Positions 1-5,855 of a DNA stretch of 6,984 bases are shown here, piece by piece. A program made the translations under genes and the position numbers. Origin of the DNA: UBA11606 sp039188975 (lineage in GTDB: Bacteria; Actinomycetota; Acidimicrobiia; Acidimicrobiales; Aldehydirespiratoraceae); contig JBCCYT010000205.1 in the NCBI GenBank assembly GCA_039188975.1, positions 1 through 6,984 on the forward strand, given 5' to 3'. A model generated the notes under the pieces. The model did not search any database. It had not been told where the DNA came from and saw only the letters and a list, made by a program, of their open reading frames with translations. The first letter of the stretch is position 1. Every line of letters starts with the position of its first letter.

Positions 1-667
1 GCAACTGCGAGACGACACGTTCGGCGAAGGCCACCAGTTCGGGAGCGGCTTCGGCCTGGGCCGATGCCCCGCCGAGCCCACGGCCGGCCTCGAACGTGCC
101 ATCCCCGCCTGCTTGCTGGAACGCATGCGAGTACGAACCGCCGACGAGCACAATCGACCACTCCCCGCCACCGATGTCGTCGACGAGCTCCTGCAGCATC
201 ACCCCTCGGTGTGCGTCAGGGTCGGCACGGAACCGGTCGAGTTCGCCCGGCTCGGCCAGATGAACCCCTGTGCTGCTCGCCCCGACACGCGGTTTCACGA
301 CGGTTTTGGCCGGGTCGGCAGCCCACACGAACCCGGGCTCAACCAACACGGTCGGAGGTATGGGGACACCTCGATCGGCGAGCTCGAGGAGATACCCCTT
401 GTCGAGACTCCACTCGACCAACGGCGCAGGATTGAGCAGCCGCGATCCGGTTGCGACCTGATGCAACCACGCTCGATAGTCGTCGACGGCCGTGTGGTAA
501 TCCCAACTCGACCGAATCACCACGACGTCGGCAGTCGGCCCGGGTTGGGTGCCGTTCCACACCAGCGCGTCGACCTCGTGTCCTCGCGCTCGCAACTCCT
601 CAGCCAGCAAGGTGTCGCTGACCGACAGGTTTGGATAGGCCGCACACGTCACCAACGCGATTCGCAT
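1..667 (-). CDS. ATP-grasp domain protein, partial (C-terminus beyond left edge)
   Basis: The frame reads without a stop from an ATG at 667 to the left edge, giving the first 222 residues; the C-terminus is missing. It looks like a member of the glutathione synthetase/RimK-like ATP-grasp family (COG0189 type), which joins a carboxylate to an amine or other nucleophile through an acyl-phosphate. The start MRIALVTCAAYPNLSVSD is a Rossmann-like pre-ATP-grasp domain. RSSWDYH at 52-58 is a motif I associate with a common uncharacterised subgroup that also includes the cycloserine enzyme DcsG. The ATP-grasp core follows: VVKPRVGASSTGV at 123-135 (Lys125 and the flexible glycine/serine loop), the hinge QEL at 159-161, and GGEWS at 167-171. 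The Mg-binding acidic and Asn residues should lie outside the window. The gene begins 54 bases after the cobT stop with only a weak purine-rich stretch (GAGAG) upstream. It may be the last gene of the operon or have its own promoter. The substrate cannot be told. Confidence 0.85.
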   Translation of the reverse strand, partial: MRIALVTCAAYPNLSVSDTLLAEELRARGHEVDALVWNGTQPGPTADVVVIRSSWDYHTAVDDYRAWLHQVATGSRLLNPAPLVEWSLDKGYLLELADRGVPIPPTVLVEPGFVWAADPAKTVVKPRVGASSTGVHLAEPGELDRFRADPDAHRGVMLQELVDDIGGGEWSIVLVGGSYSHAFQQAGGDGTFEAGRGLGGASAQAEAAPELVAFAERVVSQL

Positions 668-721
668 CGAGCGACTCTCGCCGCGCTCACCCGTGAACGC
701 AAGGACTGGTCAGCGATGGGG
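668..721. other. cobT to ATP-grasp intergenic gap with an 18-bp dyad
   Basis: This 54-base gap contains an inverted repeat at 683-700: GCGCTCAC, CC, GTGAACGC, with seven of eight arm positions pairing. The two-base centre is too tight for a full RNA hairpin and no T-run follows on either strand, so it is not a convincing terminator. It could be an operator or a weak attenuating hairpin. I see no clear -35/-10 pair on the minus strand here. Confidence 0.3.
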
Positions 722-2410
722 TCACCCAAACAGGTCGGCGAGCACCTCGTAGTGGGACAAGCTGAGGGTGCCGCTCAAGTCGATCAGCTGAGACCGGGCA
801 AAGACGCCAGAAAGATCGGCTTCGAGCGTGAGCGCGCCGACCTCGACGTCGCCGCGCTGTTCGAGCGCGGCGGCGACGGCACCGAGATGGTCGTCGAGGA
901 AGCCGTCCCGGTTGGCCGTGGCCGTAGAGGTTTCCATCGGGGCGCCGTCGCTCACGAGTACGAGCAGACGTCGACTGGCCCCCTGGGTGGCGAGTCGTCG
1001 ATAGGCCCAAACGAGCGCTTCCCCATCGAGGCCCTCTCGGTAGTGATGCACGGACAACATCGCAGCGAGCGAACGGCGGGCGCGTCGCCACGTGGTGCCG
1101 GCGTCTTTGTAGACGATGTGTTCGACTTCGGCGACTCGACCAGGAGCCGCAGGTGACCCCGCCGCCTTCCAGGCTTTTGTTGCGTTCCCACCGGCCCAGC
1201 TGCGGGTGGTGAAGCCCAGCACCTCGACGGCGGCGCCGGCGAGGTCGAGCGCCTGGGCGAACGTGTCGACGAGGACTGCGGCAGCCTCGTAGCGCTGCTG
1301 CTTCATCGATCCTGACGAGTCGACGAGGAACGTGACGGCGACATCGGCGAGCGGCCGCATTCGAGGCTGCCGAAAGATGCGGTGTTCGACCGGGTCGGTG
1401 ACGACCATGGCGAGACGAGCGGGATCGATCTCGCCGTCCTCCTCGGCAATCGTCCATCCGTCTGGCGCAGGACGGGCGAGCAGGCGGGTGAGCCGCTGCG
1501 CAACCCGCGAGGGGCTCACGGCCTGGGCCTTGCGGTGCTGGTCGAGTTCGGCTCGCAGCGCCGGGAGGCGGCTCGGCGCGAGAAGTCGGTCGCCACTGGT
1601 CTCGCGGTCGAACTCACGGGTGAAAACGGTGTAGTCGCCAAGGTGATCGAGATCGGCGAAGCGGCCTCCCCCTCCGCCGCCAACGGCGCTGACGCCGGTG
1701 CCGTCCTCATCGTCGTCGTCCCATCCCGACAGCAGCAAGGTCGACCGGTCACTCCCCTCACCTGCTGCTGCGAGATTGGCGTCGCCGGCAACCAGCGCCA
1801 CCGCTTCGGCAATTGCGCGAGCGTGGAAGGCGAACGTGCGCTGGTCGAGACGGTGTGTCCTGAGCGCGGCGAGGTCCTCCCCGATCAGGGGGGCGAGGGT
1901 GAAGCGCTGACCCTCGGTCATCTCGTCGATCAGTTCGGTGGTGAGCGAACGGATCAGTCGTGTGCGGGCCATGTGGGTGACGGTGAAGACCAGCAGGCCC
2001 ACGCCGGATTCGGCGATGCGCTCGCCGACGCAGGCCTCGGACCAGGCGGCGAACGCCGCATCGAGGTTGCGGTCCATGCCCGTCCACGCCGCCGGCTTGA
2101 GCGACTCGCAGCGGATCTGTTCGAGCAGGTCGAAGACCACCCGTTCGAGCGGCTCCTCCGGTGCCAGCTCCCGGTGCAGATGGAGATCGCTGTGGCGAAC
2201 GAGCAGACCGAGCGAATCGGCGATGCCGCGGGCATGAGCGTCGGAGATCTCACCGAGATCGGCCGCCAGGTGGGGCGACGCAAGCCCGACTCGGCGGCCG
2301 CCGACAAGGAGCGATCCGCCGCGCAGGTCAGCCGAGGGTTGGGCGCCGACGGCCCGCACGATTGCGGCCCCGCGACGTTCGGCCCGACGACGGCGGACCG
2401 CGGTGGTCAT
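722..2410 (-). CDS. cobT: CobT-like cobaltochelatase subunit (VWA domain)
   Basis: The gene encodes 562 residues from the ATG at 2410. CobT partners CobS in the ATP-driven chaperone part of the aerobic cobaltochelatase CobNST, which inserts cobalt into hydrogenobyrinate a,c-diamide. Residues 1-220 form a CobT-like helical N-domain. A short acidic patch (DDDDED, 231-236) and a glycine run (244-249) replace the long acidic linker usual in CobT. The VWA domain covers about 355-560. It has the MIDAS motif DSSGSM at 364-369, LGFTTRSWAGG at 398-408, the PWRRAR-like segment TWRRARRSL (440-448), GEALVWAY (463-470) and SDGAP (487-491), all recognisable from CobT. The frame stays open upstream to 2998, but that part overlaps cobS. 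The chosen ATG has GGGAG ten bases upstream and lies 17 bases after the cobS stop. The last 40 residues differ from the typical CobT ending as I recall it. The family call is firm; the cobaltochelatase role is inferred. Confidence 0.88.
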   Translation of the reverse strand: MTTAVRRRRAERRGAAIVRAVGAQPSADLRGGSLLVGGRRVGLASPHLAADLGEISDAHARGIADSLGLLVRHSDLHLHRELAPEEPLERVVFDLLEQIRCESLKPAAWTGMDRNLDAAFAAWSEACVGERIAESGVGLLVFTVTHMARTRLIRSLTTELIDEMTEGQRFTLAPLIGEDLAALRTHRLDQRTFAFHARAIAEAVALVAGDANLAAAGEGSDRSTLLLSGWDDDDEDGTGVSAVGGGGGGRFADLDHLGDYTVFTREFDRETSGDRLLAPSRLPALRAELDQHRKAQAVSPSRVAQRLTRLLARPAPDGWTIAEEDGEIDPARLAMVVTDPVEHRIFRQPRMRPLADVAVTFLVDSSGSMKQQRYEAAAVLVDTFAQALDLAGAAVEVLGFTTRSWAGGNATKAWKAAGSPAAPGRVAEVEHIVYKDAGTTWRRARRSLAAMLSVHHYREGLDGEALVWAYRRLATQGASRRLLVLVSDGAPMETSTATANRDGFLDDHLGAVAAALEQRGDVEVGALTLEADLSGVFARSQLIDLSGTLSLSHYEVLADLFG

Positions 2411-2416
2411 GACTGC

Positions 2417-2430
2417 GCAGCTCCCGTTCA
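2417..2430 (-). promoter_or_regulatory. cobS stop / cobT ribosome-binding junction
   Basis: Read on the minus strand the sequence is TGAACGGGAGCTGC. It starts with the TGA stop of cobS and contains the GGGAG Shine-Dalgarno, ten bases before the cobT ATG. Terminating cobS ribosomes would be well placed to restart at cobT. Nearly the same 14-mer occurs at the tauC/pta junction (13 of 14 identical). Confidence 0.6.
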
Positions 2431-3363
2431 GGTGCGCTCGGGCAGCTCGAGGCCCATCGCCCGCTGGAGGTACTCGGCCAGGACCGGGCGCTCGGCCGGA
2501 TCGCAGGTGTTGCCGAACGCGAGCTCGAACGCCTCGACGACATCGCCGAAGATCTCGACGTTCTCGGCCCAGCTGATGACGGTGCGAGGCGACATCACGG
2601 TGGAGACGTCGCCGGCGGCGAACCCGACTCGGGTCATGCCGGCGACGGCGACCATGCCCTCGACCACCGCAGCGTCGGCGCCCGGCACCCGAGCGGAGAC
2701 GATGCCGACCTCGGAGTCCGCGGCGAGGTAGTCGAGGCGGGCGACGATGTCCCAGCGGTCGACCTGCGCCTGATTCAGCAGCTGGGTGCCGTGATAGAGG
2801 CCGGTGAGGTTGCCGAGGCCGACGGTGTTGGCCGTCGCGAAGATCCGGAATCCGGGATGGGCGGTGAGCACCCGGTTCTGGTCGAGGAGGGTGAACTTGC
2901 CGCCCCGTTCGAGCACGCGCTGGATGACGAACATGACGTCGGGACGACCGGCGTCGAGTTCGTCGAACACGAGGGCGACCGGCCGCTCGAGCGACCACGG
3001 GAGGATGCCCTCGCGGAACTCGGTGACCTGCACGCCGTCGCGAACGACGACCGCATCACGGCCGACGAGGTCGAGGCGGGTGATGTGACCATCGAGGTTG
3101 ACGCGCACCATCGGCCAATTGAGCCGGGCCGCGATCTGTTCGAGGTGGCTGGACTTGCCGGTGCCGTGGGCGCCCTGGACGAGCACCCGTCGGTCGTGCA
3201 CGAAGCCGGCGAGGATCGCCTTGGTGACGGTGGGATCGAACCGGTAGGCCGGGTCGACCCCCGGGACGTGTTCCGTCGGTTCCGCGAAGCGGAGGACCTT
3301 CAGGTCTGAGGAGAAGCCGAACGTCTCGGCGACGTCGACCGGGACGTCCGGCTGCTCGCTCAT
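2428..3363 (-). CDS. cobS: CobS-like cobaltochelatase AAA+ ATPase subunit
   Basis: The gene encodes 311 residues, close to the usual CobS length. CobS hydrolyses ATP and, with CobT, remodels CobN for cobalt insertion in aerobic cobalamin synthesis. Visible AAA+ elements are Walker A GAHGTGKS (64-71), Walker B LVFDELD (131-137, Asp134/Glu135), sensor 1 ATANT (176-180, Asn179), a probable arginine finger in VDRW (Arg203), and sensor 2 in MSPR (Arg260). CobS signature stretches, close to the characterised proteobacterial protein as I recall it, include ARLNWPMVRVNLD (79-91), DAGRPDVMFVIQRVLE (137-152), HGTQLLNQAQVDRW (191-204) and SPRTVISWAEN (258-268). These favour true CobS over the related NorQ/CbbQ/MoxR ATPases. 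The ATG lies three bases after the xsc stop (TGA TCC ATG on the minus strand). A weak AAGGA sits inside the end of xsc, so cobS is probably coupled to xsc. No cobN is visible here. Confidence 0.92.
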   Translation of the reverse strand: MSEQPDVPVDVAETFGFSSDLKVLRFAEPTEHVPGVDPAYRFDPTVTKAILAGFVHDRRVLVQGAHGTGKSSHLEQIAARLNWPMVRVNLDGHITRLDLVGRDAVVVRDGVQVTEFREGILPWSLERPVALVFDELDAGRPDVMFVIQRVLERGGKFTLLDQNRVLTAHPGFRIFATANTVGLGNLTGLYHGTQLLNQAQVDRWDIVARLDYLAADSEVGIVSARVPGADAAVVEGMVAVAGMTRVGFAAGDVSTVMSPRTVISWAENVEIFGDVVEAFELAFGNTCDPAERPVLAEYLQRAMGLELPERT

Positions 3364-3366
3364 GGA

Positions 3367-5133
3367 TCAGACGAAGTCCTTGTACTTGGCGAGGTGGCGG
3401 GTCGGGGTCTTCAGCGCGTCCTTGCGGAACGGATCGCCGAGCTCCTTGGTGCACATGATCTCGATGACGGTCGTCTTGCCTTCGTTCATCTGGGCGTCAA
3501 CCGCAGCGGTGAGCGCAGGACCGACCTGGTCGAGCTCGTCGACGCGGACCCCTTCCGCACCCATGGCCTTGGCGATGTCGCTGTAGTTCTCGCCGCCTTC
3601 GAGCTCACCGGCGACGAAGCGACGACCGTAGAAGTCGACCTGGTTCTTCTTCTCCGCACCCCACTGGCGGTTGTGGAACACGATCGACGTGACCGGGATG
3701 TCGTGGCGGACGGCGGTCATGAGCTCGCTCATGCTCATCGCCCATGCGCCGTCGCCGGCGTAGGAGATGGCGGGGCGATCCGGCGCGGCCTTCTTGGCGC
3801 CGATGATCGTGGGGAGGGCATAGCCGCAGTTTCCCCAGCTCATCGGGGCGAAGAACGAGCGGGGCTCGTCGAAGCGCAGGTAGCTGTTGGCGACCGAATT
3901 GATGTTGCCGATGTCGGTCGAGACCATCGCGCGAGCCGGCATGGCCTTCTCGAGCTCGCGCAGCACCTGGCGAGGGTGCAGCCAGTTACCGTCCTCTCCT
4001 TCGGCTTCGGCGATCATGTCCATCGAGAAGTCGTCCTTCTCGTGGGTCCAGTCGTCGAGTTCGGCTTCCCACGCCGCCTTTTCCTCGGCGGTGGTGGCGG
4101 CGCGGGCGTCGCGGGTGGCGTCGCATGCCAGCGTGCGGCCGTCGAGGCGCTCGAGCAGCGCATCCGCTGCGGCGCCAGCATCTCCGTGGATGCCGACCGA
4201 GATCGGCTTCACGAGACCGAGCATCTTGTGGTCGGCGTCGACCTGGATGATCTTCGCGTCCTTCGGCCAGTAGTCCATTCCGTGCTGCGGCAAGGTGCCG
4301 AACGGGCCGAGACGGGTGCCGAGCGCGAGCACGACGTCGGCTTTGGCGATGAGCTTCATCGCGGCCTTCGAACCCTGGTAGCCCAGCGGCCCGCACCACT
4401 GGGTGTGGCTGGCCGGGAACGAGTCGTTGTGCAGGTAGCTGTTGACGACCGGGCAGCCGAGCCGCTCGGCCAGGGCGACCGCCTCGGCGATGGCGTCGCC
4501 CATGACGACGCCGCCACCGCTGACGATGACGGGGAACTCGGCCTCGGCGAGCATGTCGGCGGCGGCGTCGAGGCTGGCCTTGCCGCCCGCGCCGCGGTCG
4601 AGGACCATCGGCGCCGGGATCTCGACGTCGATGTCGCCGTAGAAGCGATCGCGCGGGATGTTGAGCTGGGTCGGGCCGATTTCGGACATGGCCCGGTCGA
4701 AGCAACGGGCGGTGATCTCCGCCATCCGGTTCTCGTTGGCGATGTGGCCTTGGTACTTCACGAATTCCTGGAACATCGGGAGCTGGTTGGCTTCCTGAAA
4801 GCCACCGAGGCCTTGGCCCATCGTGCCGGTCTCGGGGGTGATCATCACGACCGGGCTGTGGGCCCAGAACGCCGCGGCGATGGCGGTGACACAGTTGGAA
4901 ATCCCGGGACCGTTCTGACCGATGACAACGCCGTGCTTACCGCTCACGCGGGCGTAGCCGTCAGCCATGTGGGCGGCGCCCTGCTCGTGCACGACCGGCA
5001 CGAGTTCGATGCCGGCCGGGGCGAAGATGTCCATGGCATCCATGAAGGCGGAGCCCATGATGCCGAACGTGGTGGTCACGCCGTTGGCGGCCATTGTCTC
5101 GACGAAGGCTTCGGATGGAGTCATGCGGGTCAT
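3367..5133 (-). CDS. xsc: Sulfoacetaldehyde acetyltransferase
   Basis: The gene encodes 588 residues, the full length for Xsc, a cytoplasmic ThDP- and Mg-dependent enzyme. It converts sulfoacetaldehyde plus phosphate to acetyl phosphate plus sulfite (EC 2.3.3.15), the C-S bond cleavage step for taurine, isethionate and related sulfonates. The N-terminal pyrimidine-binding domain has GIMGSAFMDAMDIFAPAG (24-41), the activating Glu50 in VVHEQ, and IGQNGPGISNCVTAIAAAFW (71-90). These stretches are diagnostic of Xsc rather than acetolactate synthase. A central domain spans about 190-340. The C-terminal pyrophosphate domain carries the ThDP motif GDGAW (460-464) ending with Asn488 in FHNRQWG. The ATG at 5133 is preferred because AGGGGGA lies nine bases upstream; a second in-frame ATG three codons later is less well placed. 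A promoter and a candidate operator lie in the 87-base gap upstream. The product is passed on to Pta, encoded two genes upstream. cobS follows after three bases. Confidence 0.96.
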   Translation of the reverse strand: MTRMTPSEAFVETMAANGVTTTFGIMGSAFMDAMDIFAPAGIELVPVVHEQGAAHMADGYARVSGKHGVVIGQNGPGISNCVTAIAAAFWAHSPVVMITPETGTMGQGLGGFQEANQLPMFQEFVKYQGHIANENRMAEITARCFDRAMSEIGPTQLNIPRDRFYGDIDVEIPAPMVLDRGAGGKASLDAAADMLAEAEFPVIVSGGGVVMGDAIAEAVALAERLGCPVVNSYLHNDSFPASHTQWCGPLGYQGSKAAMKLIAKADVVLALGTRLGPFGTLPQHGMDYWPKDAKIIQVDADHKMLGLVKPISVGIHGDAGAAADALLERLDGRTLACDATRDARAATTAEEKAAWEAELDDWTHEKDDFSMDMIAEAEGEDGNWLHPRQVLRELEKAMPARAMVSTDIGNINSVANSYLRFDEPRSFFAPMSWGNCGYALPTIIGAKKAAPDRPAISYAGDGAWAMSMSELMTAVRHDIPVTSIVFHNRQWGAEKKNQVDFYGRRFVAGELEGGENYSDIAKAMGAEGVRVDELDQVGPALTAAVDAQMNEGKTTVIEIMCTKELGDPFRKDALKTPTRHLAKYKDFV

Positions 5134-5220
5134 TGGTCGGTTTCCCCCTGGTGTGGCTCGTCTGAGCCGGCGATTCGAGTGCGTGAGAGCCTCTAACAGA
5201 ACAGTGAGATGCTATACCGT
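5134..5220. other. tetR to xsc intergenic region and xsc leader
   Basis: This 87-base gap holds the xsc -10, a candidate operator (5191-5210), the xsc ribosome-binding site (AGGGGGA, 5143-5149) and a small hairpin-forming sequence (5155-5168: GGCTC, GTCT, GAGCC; five-base stem, four-base loop) in the presumed leader. There is no T-run after the hairpin, so it is not a terminator. No gene is apparent. Confidence 0.6.
5191..5210. promoter_or_regulatory. Candidate TetR operator overlapping the xsc start point
   Basis: On the plus strand this reads CTCTAACAGAACAGTGAGAT. The outer seven-base arms (CTCTAAC and GTGAGAT) pair at five of seven positions around a six-base centre. The core TCTAACAG is found again on the minus strand upstream of tetR. 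It covers the -10 edge and predicted start of the xsc promoter, where a bound TetR protein would block transcription. The assignment rests on position and the shared core only. Confidence 0.45.
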
Positions 5221-5237
5221 TCAGGCGGCGGTGTCAG
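5209..5237 (-). promoter_or_regulatory. Predicted housekeeping-type promoter of xsc
   Basis: On the minus strand there is a -35 CTGACA (5237-5232), a 17-base spacer and a -10 TAGCAT (5214-5209), matching the consensus hexamers at five of six and four of six positions. The -35 lies within the last codons of tetR. The predicted start is about 5202, giving a leader of roughly 69 bases to the xsc ATG. It would drive xsc-cobS-cobT. Confidence 0.55.
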
Positions 5238-5805
5238 CTGTGGATTCAAGGTGCCGGATGCCGGCGACCAGCAGGTCCACCAGGCCAGAGAACGACTCCT
5301 CGAGATCATGCGGGTGCGGATGCCCATCACCGGATTCGAGGTGGGCAAAGCCGTGGAACGAGCTGCGCAGCGCCCGCGCCACATGGATGCGCTGAGCCGC
5401 GTCGAGATCGAATCCGCCGAGCGACCGAGCGATGATGGTGACGATCTCCTCGACCGCATCTTCGAGTTCAGCATCGCCGGCGCACGGGTACCGATCGGTT
5501 GCGGCATAGAGGCCGGGCGCATCGCGCGCCACACTTCGCCAGGCATCGCCGAGCGAGCGCACCACATCGGGGCCGGCGACACCCTGCGCCGCCATGCTGA
5601 GGCGCTCGGCAATCAGTTCTCGCCCTCGCAACCCGAGGCTGCGAATCAGGTCGTCGTAGCCGTCGACATGGCGGTACAGCGCTGGCTGGCGCACGCCGAG
5701 CTGGTCGGCCACCCGAGTCAACGTGACCGCATCGAGGCCGTCGGTGTCGGCGATCTGTGCGGCCTCGTCGATCACCTTCTCGCTGTCGAGTGTCGATCGC
5801 GCCAT
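5221..5805 (-). CDS. TetR-family transcriptional regulator (WHG C-terminal domain)
   Basis: The gene encodes 194 residues, typical for the family: a DNA-binding homodimer released by a small ligand. The N-terminal three-helix domain covers about 5-50. Its helix-turn-helix is TLTRVADQLGVRQPALYRHV (28-47), a close match to the TetR recognition-helix pattern ending in LYRHV. The C-terminal ligand and dimer domain has FHGFAHLESGDGHPHPHD (150-167), the WHG-type motif found in many such regulators. The gene lies between pta and xsc. Both its own upstream region and the xsc promoter carry a TCTAACAG element, so autoregulation and control of xsc are likely; sulfoacetaldehyde or acetyl phosphate are speculative ligands. 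The ATG at 5805 is preceded in frame by a stop and has no suitably placed Shine-Dalgarno. A -10-like TACTGT seven bases upstream suggests a leaderless transcript. Taurine loci are more usually controlled by TauR-type MocR/GntR proteins. Confidence 0.9.
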   Translation of the reverse strand: MARSTLDSEKVIDEAAQIADTDGLDAVTLTRVADQLGVRQPALYRHVDGYDDLIRSLGLRGRELIAERLSMAAQGVAGPDVVRSLGDAWRSVARDAPGLYAATDRYPCAGDAELEDAVEEIVTIIARSLGGFDLDAAQRIHVARALRSSFHGFAHLESGDGHPHPHDLEESFSGLVDLLVAGIRHLESTADTAA

Positions 5806-5834
5806 TCGTTAGACAGTATCGCGCTCCTGTTAGA
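5806..5834 (-). promoter_or_regulatory. Leaderless tetR promoter with two TCTAAC repeats
   Basis: On the minus strand TACTGT (5818-5813) fits a TANNNT -10 and is followed by seven bases and then the tetR ATG, so transcription would start at or next to the A of the start codon. Two direct TCTAAC repeats (5834-5829 and 5813-5808) flank it with a 21-base period, about two DNA turns; the first continues as TCTAACAG, as in the xsc operator candidate. No good -35 hexamer is visible. These are candidate autoregulatory sites. Confidence 0.45.
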
Positions 5835-5839
5835 ACGCA

Positions 5840-5855
5840 CTGATCGAACGTTCAG
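5840..5855. repeat. Imperfect dyad at the end of pta
   Basis: CTGATCGAACGTTCAG pairs at six of eight positions across its centre and includes the perfect palindrome GAACGTTC (5846-5853). It overlaps the pta stop codon and lies ahead of the tetR promoter. It might be another regulatory site or chance; no T-run follows, so it does not look like a terminator. Confidence 0.25.

Noticed and set aside
113..1156. 347-codon plus-strand open frame opposite the ATP-grasp gene and the end of cobT
   Set aside because: It crosses two clear minus-strand genes and their gap, and shows no family motif.
1382..2731. 449-codon plus-strand open frame opposite cobT and cobS
   Set aside because: It spans the junction of two recognisable minus-strand genes and has no domain signature; it is a codon-bias shadow.
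2411..2998. N-terminal extension of the cobT frame to a start at 2998
   Set aside because: The extension overlaps cobS by nearly 570 bases and translates to arginine/proline-rich shadow sequence. The ATG at 2410 has a Shine-Dalgarno and follows the cobS stop.
2428..3363. CbbQ/NorQ or MoxR identity for the AAA+ ATPase
   Set aside because: The stretches around Walker B, HGTQLLNQAQVDRW and SPRTVISWAEN match CobS much better, and the partner has a CobT-type VWA domain.
5155..5168. Small hairpin before xsc as a terminator or riboswitch
   Set aside because: The stem is only five base pairs, there is no following T-run, and the leader is too short for a known riboswitch fold.
3394..5196. 600-codon open frame on the plus strand opposite xsc, longer than xsc itself
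   Set aside because: The sense strand encodes full-length Xsc with its ThDP motifs intact. The antisense translation is a low-complexity, Val/Gly/Asp/Arg-rich product with no recognisable domain, as expected from high-GC codon bias.
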